Shown: piece by piece, positions 1-6,366 of the stretch
How positions within the stretch are numbered: the first letter of the stretch is position 1
Layout: the number at the start of each line of letters is the position of its first letter
Assembly: GCA_964579325.1 (NCBI GenBank)
Contig: CAZOHN010000133.1
Span: 1 to 10,267, forward strand
Direction: 5' to 3'
Source of the DNA: CAZOHN01 sp964579325
Lineage (GTDB): Bacteria > Pseudomonadota > Alphaproteobacteria > Rhodobacterales > Rhodobacteraceae
DNA: 10,267 bases
Notes under the pieces: model-generated
The model's database searches: none
Seen by the model: the letters and a program-made list of their open reading frames with translations, nothing else
What the model was told of the DNA's origin: nothing
Translations under genes and position numbers: made by a program

Positions 1-911
1 CGTTTGCGACCGGCATCATCTGCGCTGGTGGCACGCTGGGAATCCTGATCCCGCCGTCGATCATGCTGATCGTCTATGCCGCGTCTTCGGGCGTGTCGAT
101 CGTGCGGCTCTATGCGGCGGCGCTTCTGCCGGGCGTAACGCTGGTGGGGCTGTATCTGGTCTACATCATCGGGCGCGCGATCATCCAGCCCTCCGCGGCG
201 CCGAAGCCCACAAAGGAAGAAGTGCCGGATGTGCCGTTCGGCCGGCTGTTCCTGATGATCATGACGTCGTTCTTCCCGCTCGCCTTCCTGATCCTGTCGG
301 TCCTGGGCTCGATCCTGTTCGGGCTTGCCACGCCGACCGAGGCGGCGGCGATCGGGGCGCTTGGCGGCATCATCCTGGCTTTCGCCTACCGGGCGATGAC
401 CTGGGAGCGGATGCGCGAGAGCGTCTACCTGACGGTGCGCACCTCGGCGATGGTATGCTGGCTGTTCATCGGCTCCTACACGTTCTCGGCGGTGTTCTCC
501 TATCTCGGCGGCGAGCACATCATCTCGGACTTCGTGCAGAGCCTCGACATGACGCCGATCCAGTTCCTGATCCTGGCGCAGCTCATCATCTTCCTGCTCG
601 GCTGGCCGCTGGAATGGTCGGAGATCATCATCATCTTCGTGCCGATCTTCCTGCCGCTGCTGCCGCTCTTCGGGATCGATCCGCTGTTCTTCGGCATCCT
701 CGTGGCGCTGAACCTTCAGACCTCGTTCCTGACGCCACCTATGGCGATGAGTGCCTATTACCTGAAGGGCATCGCGCCGCCGCAGGTGATGCTGACCGAG
801 ATCTTCAAGGGCTGCCTGCCCTTCGTGTTCATGGTCTTCCTGTGCATGGTGCTGATGTACGTCTATCCCGACATCGTCTTCTATCTGCCGCAGCTGTTCT
901 ATGGCCGCTGA
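1..911 (+). CDS. dctM: TRAP transporter large permease, DctM family (5' end outside the window)
   Basis: This is the large membrane subunit of a tripartite ATP-independent periplasmic (TRAP) transporter. It forms the ion-driven channel that takes solute, usually an organic acid, from a periplasmic binding protein. Reading is open from base 3, giving 302 residues; full DctM proteins are about 430, so roughly the first third is missing. The visible part opens with the family hallmark AGGTLGILIPPSIMLIVY, continues with several hydrophobic helices, and has FGLATPTEAAAIGA near residues 100-115. It ends with SFLTPPMAMSAYYLKG and a final helix. An internal ATG at 63 is not the start, because conserved DctM sequence precedes it in frame. 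The DctP and DctQ partners should lie upstream. The gene overlaps the amidase by 11 nt, implying one transcript and translational coupling. The substrate cannot be read from this subunit. Family assignment is firm. Confidence 0.95.
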   Translation, partial: FATGIICAGGTLGILIPPSIMLIVYAASSGVSIVRLYAAALLPGVTLVGLYLVYIIGRAIIQPSAAPKPTKEEVPDVPFGRLFLMIMTSFFPLAFLILSVLGSILFGLATPTEAAAIGALGGIILAFAYRAMTWERMRESVYLTVRTSAMVCWLFIGSYTFSAVFSYLGGEHIISDFVQSLDMTPIQFLILAQLIIFLLGWPLEWSEIIIIFVPIFLPLLPLFGIDPLFFGILVALNLQTSFLTPPMAMSAYYLKGIAPPQVMLTEIFKGCLPFVFMVFLCMVLMYVYPDIVFYLPQLFYGR

Positions 912-2289
912 CGCTTCCCAACGCAGGCCAGCCCGGCCTTCGCCGCTCGACCTGCCCACGGTCGAGCTGCGCGACCGGCTGGCCGGCGGCGCGCTGAACG
1001 TACGCGAGGTTGCGCAGGCGGCGATGGACCGGGTCCGTACGCGCGAGCCGGAGGTGCAGGCCTGGGCGTGGCTCGACGAGGGTCACGTCATGGCCGAGGC
1101 CGAGCGACTTGACGGACTGCGCACCACCGGGCGCCCGGTGGGGCCTCTGCATGGGCTGCCGGTGGGGATCAAGGACATCATCGACACCCGCGGCATCGCC
1201 ACGGCGAACGGCTGCGCCTTGGATGCCGGGCGGGTGCCAACCGAGGATGCCTGGCTCGTGCGGCGGCTGAAGGCGGCGGGCGCGCTGATCGCGGGCAAGA
1301 CAGTGACGACGGAACTGGCGTTCCTGCATCCGGGCAAGACGCGCAATCCGGTGAACGCGGGTCATACGCCGGGGGGCTCGTCGCAGGGTTCTGCGGCGGC
1401 GGTGGCGGCAGGGATGGTGCCGCTCGCGGTCGGCACGCAGACCGGCGGTTCGGTGATCCGTCCGGCATCCTATTGCGGAGTGGTAGGCTACAAGCCCTCG
1501 TTCGGGATGATCCCGCGGACCGGGGTGCTCACGCAGTCGCCCTCGCTCGATACGGTTGGGGTTTTTGCCACCAGTGTCGAGGCGGCCGCGCTGATCGCGG
1601 AGGTGCTGTGCGGCGACGATCCGGCCGACGCGGCCACGTCACCGGGTGCTGCGCCGCGGCTTTTCGATATCGCGATGGCCAAGGTCCCGGTGACGCCGAC
1701 CTTGGCGGTGGTGACCGATCCCGGGTTCGGCCAGGCACAGGCCGCAGACATGACCGGCGCGATGCAGGAACTGGCGGCGACCCTCGGCGAGGGAGCCTTC
1801 GCGATCGACCTGCCGGGGGTGTTCGCCGAGTCGCTTGCGGTGCGCGAGCGGATCAATTTCGCCGAGATGGCCAAGTTCTACTATCGCTACGAGCGGATGG
1901 GCCGGGAGCAGCTCTCGGACGAGACCCGGGCGGCGATAGAGGCGGGCAAGGCGGTGCTGGCGCGCGACTACATCGCCGCCCTCGACTGGCCGGTACTGCT
2001 CAACGCAGCGCTCGGCGAGATCTTCGAGCGCTGCGACGCAATCGTGATGCCGGCCACGCCCGGCCCCGCGCCGGAAGGGCTGGGATCGACAGGCAGCGCG
2101 GCCTACAATGCGCCGTGGACGTTCTGCGGTGTGCCGGTGGTGACGCTGCCCTTGTTCGAGGATGGGCGCGGGATGCCGATGGGGCTGCAGGTGATCGGTC
2201 GGCGTGGCAATGATGCGCGCCTTCTGCGCACGGCGCGGTGGCTCTGGCAGAGCCTGACGAGTGGAAACGGAGGAGAGGGCCATGCTTGA
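901..2289 (+). CDS. Amidase signature family hydrolase
   Basis: The 462-residue protein has the usual length for amidase-signature enzymes, which cleave carboxamide bonds to acid and ammonia or amine. The Ser-cisSer-Lys triad is complete by comparison with malonamidase E2: Lys91 in GLPVGIKDIIDT, Ser161 as second serine of GGSSQGSAAA, and nucleophile Ser184 in TQTGGSVIRPA. The following YCGVVGYKPSFG is also typical. The C-terminal part carries the family's GVPVVTLPL and MPMGLQVIG stretches. No signal peptide is seen, so it is cytoplasmic. The ATG lies inside the end of the TRAP permease gene (11-nt overlap) and has no clear Shine-Dalgarno sequence, so coupled translation is likely. Its place directly behind a TRAP permease suggests that it hydrolyses the imported compound; that is inference. 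A GatA role is unlikely without gatB/gatC nearby. The family is certain; the substrate is unknown. Confidence 0.93.
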   Translation: MAADASQRRPARPSPLDLPTVELRDRLAGGALNVREVAQAAMDRVRTREPEVQAWAWLDEGHVMAEAERLDGLRTTGRPVGPLHGLPVGIKDIIDTRGIATANGCALDAGRVPTEDAWLVRRLKAAGALIAGKTVTTELAFLHPGKTRNPVNAGHTPGGSSQGSAAAVAAGMVPLAVGTQTGGSVIRPASYCGVVGYKPSFGMIPRTGVLTQSPSLDTVGVFATSVEAAALIAEVLCGDDPADAATSPGAAPRLFDIAMAKVPVTPTLAVVTDPGFGQAQAADMTGAMQELAATLGEGAFAIDLPGVFAESLAVRERINFAEMAKFYYRYERMGREQLSDETRAAIEAGKAVLARDYIAALDWPVLLNAALGEIFERCDAIVMPATPGPAPEGLGSTGSAAYNAPWTFCGVPVVTLPLFEDGRGMPMGLQVIGRRGNDARLLRTARWLWQSLTSGNGGEGHA

Positions 2290-2440
2290 TCGGATTCTGG
2301 GGCTGTTCGCCATCATCGTCCTTGCCGGCTTTCTTTTCATCTTGGCCTGGAAGCTGCAGCGGATCGACCTGTCCCTGGTGATCGGCATCACGCTTCTGCT
2401 GGCATTCTGGGACTTCTTCCGCCCTGAGAAGAAGGGCTAG
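2282..2440 (+). CDS. Small two-helix membrane protein (52 aa) ending the TRAP/amidase operon
   Basis: A 52-codon ORF starts with ATG inside the last codons of the amidase gene (8-nt overlap) and is preceded by GGAGGAGAGG, a very good ribosome binding site. The product is MLDRILGLFAIIVLAGFLFI, then a short charged turn (KLQRID, residues 24-29), a second hydrophobic segment (about 30-46), and a basic tail ending RPEKKG. This reads as a two-helix inner-membrane hairpin. Both the turn and the tail are positively charged, so topology is uncertain. Its overlap with the amidase gene ties it to the TRAP operon, and it could be an accessory of that transporter. I do not recognise a named family. It is too short to catch easily in automated annotation, but the ribosome binding site, overlap and hydrophobic pattern support a real gene. 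Confidence 0.8.
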   Translation: MLDRILGLFAIIVLAGFLFILAWKLQRIDLSLVIGITLLLAFWDFFRPEKKG

Positions 2441-3534
2441 GTCTCGACCGCTTCGGCACCGTTGCGGCGGTTCCAGCGGATCGAGGACCAGAGCGACACC
2501 CCGATCAGCGCCGCGCCGCCAAGGCCGGTGATGACCTCGGGGATGTGCACGAGCGACTGCAGGAACATGATCACCGACAGGATCAGGATCGCGTAGAACG
2601 CGCCGTGTTCGAGGTAGCGGTACTGTGCGAGCGTTCCGCGTTCGACCAGCATGATGGTCATCGAGCGAACATACATCGCGCCGATACCCAGACCGATTGC
2701 GATGACGAAGAGGTTGTTCGACAGGGCGAAGGCCCCGATGACGCCATCGAAGGAAAACGAGGCATCGAGAACCTCGAGGTAGAGAAAAGCCCCGAGACCG
2801 CCCTTTGCCGCCGCGCTCATCGCTTCCTGGCCCTTGTCGAGAAGGCCGCCGAGGATCTCGACGAGGAGGAAGGTGAGTAGGCCATAGAGCGCGGAGTTGA
2901 TGAACAGTTGTGCCTCCGGACCGTCGAGGAAGCGCGAGAACAGGATGACGATGAGCAGGACGAGGCCGACCTCGATCCCGCGGATGGTGGCGGACTGCGC
3001 CACCTTCTCCTCGAGCCAGCGGACCCAGTGGACGTCCTTTTCGTGGTCGAAGAAGTAGGTCAGCCCCACCATCATCAGGAAGGTGCCGCCGAAGGCAGCG
3101 ATGGGCAGGTGCGCGTCGTGCATGATGCGGCTGTATTCCTCGGGGCGCGCGGCGGCGAGGCGGATCGCCTCCCACGGGCCGACCTTGGCTGCGATCACCA
3201 CAATCAGGAGCGGGAAAACGATCCGCATCCCGAACACCGCGATCAGGATGCCCCAGGTCAGGAAGCGCCGCTGCCATTCGGGGCGCATGTCCTTGAGCTT
3301 GTTGGCATTGACGATGGCGTTGTCGAATGACAGCGAGATTTCCAGCACTGCGAGGACCGAGCAGATGAAGAAGATGGTCAGCGTGCCGCTGACGGTTCCC
3401 GTGCTCTGCCAGCCTAGCGCCGCGCCGAGGGCGAGGCCGAGTGCAGTGACGATGAAGGCCCATTTGAAGTAGCCGAGCGTCGGTCGCGCGCCGGGGATCA
3501 TCTGCCCGGCGGTACCGGACTGGGAAGTGGACAT
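2437..3534 (-). CDS. DUF475 family (TerC-like) integral membrane protein
   Basis: The product is a polytopic inner-membrane protein of 365 residues with about nine hydrophobic segments. Two acidic intramembrane motifs mark it as DUF475, a relative of the TerC family: EISLSFDNAIVNANK (residues 65-79) and EVLDASFSFDG (254-264). The repeated E-x(3-6)-SFD pattern suggests an internal duplication with inverted halves. TerC relatives are linked to metal-ion export and tellurium resistance, but the function of DUF475 proteins is not established. In-frame starts are GTG at 3540 and ATG at 3534; an in-frame TGA two codons before the GTG rules out anything longer. Neither has a convincing Shine-Dalgarno sequence, and I chose the ATG. 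The gene stands alone on the minus strand, and its stop shares CTAG with the stop of the small membrane-protein gene. It appears unrelated to the catabolic genes around it. Confidence 0.9.
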   Translation of the reverse strand: MSTSQSGTAGQMIPGARPTLGYFKWAFIVTALGLALGAALGWQSTGTVSGTLTIFFICSVLAVLEISLSFDNAIVNANKLKDMRPEWQRRFLTWGILIAVFGMRIVFPLLIVVIAAKVGPWEAIRLAAARPEEYSRIMHDAHLPIAAFGGTFLMMVGLTYFFDHEKDVHWVRWLEEKVAQSATIRGIEVGLVLLIVILFSRFLDGPEAQLFINSALYGLLTFLLVEILGGLLDKGQEAMSAAAKGGLGAFLYLEVLDASFSFDGVIGAFALSNNLFVIAIGLGIGAMYVRSMTIMLVERGTLAQYRYLEHGAFYAILILSVIMFLQSLVHIPEVITGLGGAALIGVSLWSSIRWNRRNGAEAVET

Positions 3535-3578
3535 GGTCACGCATCAGTGCGGCCGAGCTTCATTCGAGTGCCGACATC

Positions 3579-3600
3579 GCGCAGACGCCGCAGTCTGCGC
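3579..3600 (-). other. Perfect 8-bp hairpin upstream of the DUF475 gene
   Basis: GCGCAGAC (3579-3586) and GTCTGCGC (3593-3600) are exact reverse complements around a 6-nt loop. It lies 45-66 nt upstream of the DUF475 ATG, so it would fall in the 5' untranslated RNA if transcription starts further out. There is no T-tract. It may be a leader structure or a protein-binding dyad. I did not recognise the yybP-ykoY manganese riboswitch consensus here. Confidence 0.5.
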
Positions 3601-3613
3601 CAGAGGGGCCCGG

Positions 3614-3715
3614 TCACCATGCTCCTGTCCGCGGGGCGGACAGGCCGAAGTAGACCCTGGCGGGGCGGAGTTCAAGTGGGCAGCAAACGCCGTGCTGGAT
3701 GTTGGAGCATGGTGA
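3614..3715. repeat. 12-bp perfect long-range inverted repeat in the divergent promoter region
   Basis: TCACCATGCTCC at 3614-3625 is the exact reverse complement of GGAGCATGGTGA at 3704-3715, with 78 nt between. The right copy ends 4 nt before the proposed -35 box of the catabolic operon. The left copy points toward the DUF475 gene. Each copy therefore has the same orientation relative to the gene it precedes. Sequence outside the 12 bp is not similar. It could be a paired regulator site in a divergent promoter or the base of an extended RNA fold. Confidence 0.5.
3624..3644. other. Perfect 9-bp GC-rich hairpin in the divergent intergenic region
   Basis: CCTGTCCGC (3624-3632) pairs exactly with GCGGACAGG (3636-3644) around a GGG loop. 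Nine perfect pairs rich in G:C make a very stable structure on either strand. It lies about 90 nt upstream of the DUF475 start and just inside the left arm of the 12-bp inverted repeat. No T-tract follows on either strand, so it is not an ordinary terminator. A DUF475 leader element or a DNA dyad is possible. Confidence 0.5.
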
Positions 3716-3719
3716 GTTT

Positions 3720-3747
3720 TTGGTTGTGGAACGTTCCTAGGTAAAAT
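3720..3747 (+). promoter_or_regulatory. Probable promoter of the Gfo/CoA-transferase/crotonase/ALDH operon
   Basis: In an AT-richer patch of otherwise GC-rich DNA, TTGGTT (3720-3725) and TAAAAT (3742-3747) are separated by 16 nt and resemble sigma-70 type -35 and -10 boxes. The -10 matches 5 of 6 consensus bases and the -35 matches 3 of 6. Transcription would start near 3754, about 35 nt before the chosen start codon. A dyad lies in the spacer and another over the start point. Confidence 0.5.
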
Positions 3748-3760
3748 ATGGAACGATCCA
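3727..3760. promoter_or_regulatory. Tandem repressor-type operators (two GGAACGnTCC dyads)
   Basis: Site 1, GGAACGTTCC (3728-3737), is a perfect 10-bp palindrome. Site 2, TGGAACGATCCA (3749-3760), is the same motif with one mismatched pair. They share TGGAACGnTCC as a direct repeat and their centres are 22 bp apart, about two helical turns, so a protein would meet both on one DNA face. Site 1 lies between the -35 and -10 boxes and site 2 over the expected transcription start, a classic repression geometry. A palindrome centred on CG with AA/TT flanks resembles LacI-family operators; the regulator family is inference and no regulator gene is in the window. Confidence 0.6.
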
Positions 3761-3789
3761 AGTGCGGGAATCGATCTCTGGGAGGTGCT

Positions 3790-4788
3790 ATGCGCTGGGG
3801 TCTGGTCGGGGCGAGCAACATCGCCGCAGGGCACATGATCGGCGCGTTCCGGGCCACCGGTGGCGAGGTTGCGGCCGTCATGGGCGGCGCGATCGACCGG
3901 GTGCGGACCTATGCCGGCGAACATGGCATCGCGGTCGCAACAGACAGTCTCGACAAGCTTCTCTCCTATCCGGGAATCGACTGCGTCTACATCTCGTCCA
4001 CCAACGAGAAGCACCACGCGCAGGCGCTCGCGGCCATTGCAGCGGGCAAGCATGTGCTGTGCGAGAAGCCATTGGCGATGACGGTGGCCGAGGCGCGCGA
4101 GATGGTGCTGGCAGCGGAAGCCCGGGGCGTGGTCTTCGCTACAAACCACCACCTGCGCAACGCCGGCACCCATCTTGCGATCCGCGAGGCCGTCGCGGCG
4201 GGCCGGATCGGACGGGTCCTGAGCCTGCGTGTGTTCCACGCTGTCCATCTGCCGCCGCACCTGCAGGGCTGGCGCATCGATAACCCCTCTGCCGGCGGCG
4301 GGGTGATCCCGGACATCACAGTGCATGATGCCGATACCGTGCGCTTCCATCTGGACGAGGACCCCGCCGAGGTGGTGGCGGTGGCGGCGACTTCCGGCAT
4401 GGGTGTGGGCGTCGAGGATTCGGTGATGTCGGTCTGGACGATGCCTTCGGGCGCAATGGTCTTTGCGCACGAGAGTTTCACCCATCGCTTCGCCGGAACG
4501 GGCTTCGAGGTGCACGGCACCGAGGGCTCGATCATCGCGCGCGGCGTGATGACCCAGCGCCCGGTGGGCGAGGTGGAGCTCGTGACCGAGGCCGGGCGCG
4601 AGGCGCTGCCGTTCGGCCACCACAACCTCTACCACCGTGCGGTGACGCAGTTCGTCGAAGCCGTCGCGGGGCAGGGGCGGCCGGCGGCGGACGGCTGGGA
4701 TGGCGTGAAGTCGCTCGCTGTCGCCTTGGCGGTGCGTGAGGCGGCCGGAACGGGCCGCCGCGTTCCTGTAGCCTACGGGGAGGGTTGA
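3790..4788 (+). CDS. Gfo/Idh/MocA family oxidoreductase
   Basis: This is a 332-residue NAD(P)-dependent dehydrogenase of the glucose-fructose oxidoreductase/inositol dehydrogenase family. An N-terminal Rossmann fold starts at once with GLVGASNIA (residues 4-12). The cofactor-side motif CEKPLAM has Glu92-Lys93-Pro94. GGGVIPDITVHDADT (169-183) gives the usual catalytic-region residues Asp175 and His179. The family oxidises hydroxyls on sugars, inositols and related compounds. I chose ATG 3790 because GGGAGG lies 4 nt upstream and the Rossmann strand follows directly. The longer ATG at 3748 would add 14 residues lying over the -10/operator region. It is the first gene of a four-gene operon whose next start is 3 nt after its stop. 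The TGGAACG operators just upstream probably control it. The substrate cannot be deduced. Confidence 0.92.
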   Translation: MRWGLVGASNIAAGHMIGAFRATGGEVAAVMGGAIDRVRTYAGEHGIAVATDSLDKLLSYPGIDCVYISSTNEKHHAQALAAIAAGKHVLCEKPLAMTVAEAREMVLAAEARGVVFATNHHLRNAGTHLAIREAVAAGRIGRVLSLRVFHAVHLPPHLQGWRIDNPSAGGGVIPDITVHDADTVRFHLDEDPAEVVAVAATSGMGVGVEDSVMSVWTMPSGAMVFAHESFTHRFAGTGFEVHGTEGSIIARGVMTQRPVGEVELVTEAGREALPFGHHNLYHRAVTQFVEAVAGQGRPAADGWDGVKSLAVALAVREAAGTGRRVPVAYGEG

Positions 4789-4791
4789 GAC

Positions 4792-6366
4792 GTGGCCGGG
4801 AAGCTTGTCACGCCCGCGGAGGCCGTTGCGCGCATCGGCGATGGCGCAGTGGTCACGGTGTCGTCCTCTTCGGCGCTGGGGTGCCCCGACAAGGTGCTGG
4901 AAGCGCTCGGCCAGCGCTTCCGCGAGAGCGGGCATCCGCGCGGGTTGACCACGATCCATCCCATCGCGGCGGGCGACATGTACGGCGTGAAGGGGATGGA
5001 GCATCTGGCGCAGGACGGGATGCTCGACCGGGTGATCGCGGGGTCCTACCCTTCGGGGCCATCCTCGCTGCCGATGCCGGAGATCTGGCGGATGATCGTG
5101 GAGGATCGCGTGGCGGCGTGGAACGTGCCCTCGGGCATCCTCTTCGACATGCATCGCGATGTTGCGGCGCGGCGGCCGGGCGTGCTGACGCAGGTGGGAC
5201 TCGAGACCTTTGTCGATCCGGTGCGCGAGGGCTGCGCGATGAACGCCCGCGCGGCGGCGCGGCCGATCGTGGCGCGGGTGGAGATGGGCGGCAAGACCTG
5301 GCTCCACTTCCCCAACATCGCTCCGGATGTCTGCATCCTGCGCGCGACTACGGCGGACGAGCGCGGGAACCTCACCTATGAGCATGAGGGCGCCTATCTT
5401 GGAGGACTCGAGCAGGCCATCGCCGCGCGCTGCAACGGCGGCCTCGTGATCGCGCAGGTCAAGCGGATGACGGCGGCGGGAAGCCTGCGGCCGCATGACG
5501 TGCGGGTGCCGGGTCATCTGGTGGACCTTGTGGTGCTCGACCCCGACCAGAAACAGACCTGCGAGACGCCGCACGACCCGGCGATCTCGGGCGAGATCAT
5601 CCGGCCTTGGGAGAGCTTCACGATCCCCGAGCATTCGGTCGAGAAGGTCATCGCGCGACGCGCGGCGATGGAGCTGCGGGCGGGGATGACCGCGAACCTC
5701 GGGTTCGGGATCTCGGCCATGGTGCCGCGCATCCTGCTGGAGGAGGGGCATCCGCAGGCGGTGACCTGGGCGATCGAGCAGGGCGCGGTGGGGGGGATGC
5801 CGCTGACCGGGTTCGCCTTCGGCTGCGCCTCGAACGCCGATGCCTACGTGCCCTCGCCGCAGCAGTTCACCTACTTCCAGGGTGCGGGGTTCGACCTGTC
5901 GTTCCTGTCGTTCCTCGAGGTCGACGTGGAGGGGAACGTGAACGTCTCGAAGCTGGGCAAGAAGCCCTATCTGACGGCGGGGTGCGGCGGGTTCGTGGAT
6001 ATCACGGCGCATGCGAAGCGCATCGTCTTCTCGGGCTGGTTCGAGGCCGGGGCGGAGGTGGCGCTGACGGAGACGGCGCTGACGGTGGCCAAGCCCGGGC
6101 GCTTCACCAAGATGGTGCAGGCGGTCGAGCATGTGACCTTCTCGGGGCGTCGCGCGCGTGAGACGGGGCAGGACGTGATCTATGTCACCGAGCGCTGCGT
6201 GATGCGGGCGACGGAAGGCGGGCTGGTGGCGACCGAGATCATGCCGGGGATCGTGCCGGAGCGCGACATCGTGGCGGCCTCGGAAGGGCGGGTGGCGGTG
6301 GCTGAGAACGCCGCACTGATGCCGGCGGCGCTGCTCGGGCCCGAGCCGATGGGGTGGGCGCCATGA
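4792..6366 (+). CDS. Family I acyl-CoA:carboxylate CoA-transferase (propionate CoA-transferase/YdiF type)
   Basis: The 524-residue protein has the alpha and beta CoA-transferase domains fused in one chain, like propionate CoA-transferase and E. coli YdiF. Such enzymes move CoA from one acyl-CoA to a free acid through a glutamyl-CoA thioester. The likely catalytic residue is Glu329 in the segment TWAIEQGAVGGMPLTG, matching the active glutamate of YdiF. The N-terminal GDGAVVTVSSSSALGCPDK and NLGFGISAMVP at the start of the second half are also family-like. Translation starts at GTG 4792, with GGGGAGGG 7 nt upstream and only 3 nt after the previous stop. The last bases overlap the crotonase start as ATGA. 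Glycine is often GGG here, unlike the GGC-rich binding-protein gene downstream, suggesting more modest expression. It probably activates a carboxylic acid for the next enzyme. Donor and acceptor are unknown. Confidence 0.9.
   Translation: MAGKLVTPAEAVARIGDGAVVTVSSSSALGCPDKVLEALGQRFRESGHPRGLTTIHPIAAGDMYGVKGMEHLAQDGMLDRVIAGSYPSGPSSLPMPEIWRMIVEDRVAAWNVPSGILFDMHRDVAARRPGVLTQVGLETFVDPVREGCAMNARAAARPIVARVEMGGKTWLHFPNIAPDVCILRATTADERGNLTYEHEGAYLGGLEQAIAARCNGGLVIAQVKRMTAAGSLRPHDVRVPGHLVDLVVLDPDQKQTCETPHDPAISGEIIRPWESFTIPEHSVEKVIARRAAMELRAGMTANLGFGISAMVPRILLEEGHPQAVTWAIEQGAVGGMPLTGFAFGCASNADAYVPSPQQFTYFQGAGFDLSFLSFLEVDVEGNVNVSKLGKKPYLTAGCGGFVDITAHAKRIVFSGWFEAGAEVALTETALTVAKPGRFTKMVQAVEHVTFSGRRARETGQDVIYVTERCVMRATEGGLVATEIMPGIVPERDIVAASEGRVAVAENAALMPAALLGPEPMGWAP

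Noticed and set aside
2421..2437. GCCCT/AGGGC stem as a bidirectional terminator between convergent genes
   Set aside because: It has only five pairs, lies within coding sequence and has no T-tract on either side. It is too weak to call as a feature.
3748..3789. ATG 3748 as the start of the Gfo/Idh/MocA gene
   Set aside because: It lies directly against the -10 box and inside the second operator, and it lacks a ribosome binding site. ATG 3790 has GGGAGG upstream and begins right at the Rossmann strand.
5119..5129. TGGAACGTGCC inside the CoA-transferase gene, resembling the operator motif
   Set aside because: It matches only part of the palindrome, lies within coding sequence (Trp-Asn-Val) and has no partner site or promoter nearby.
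3544..6132. A very long minus-strand ORF (862 codons) opposite the Gfo and CoA-transferase genes
   Set aside because: It is an artefact of high GC and few stops. Its translation is rich in His, Arg and Pro with no recognisable domain, and the plus strand carries two well-defined enzymes.
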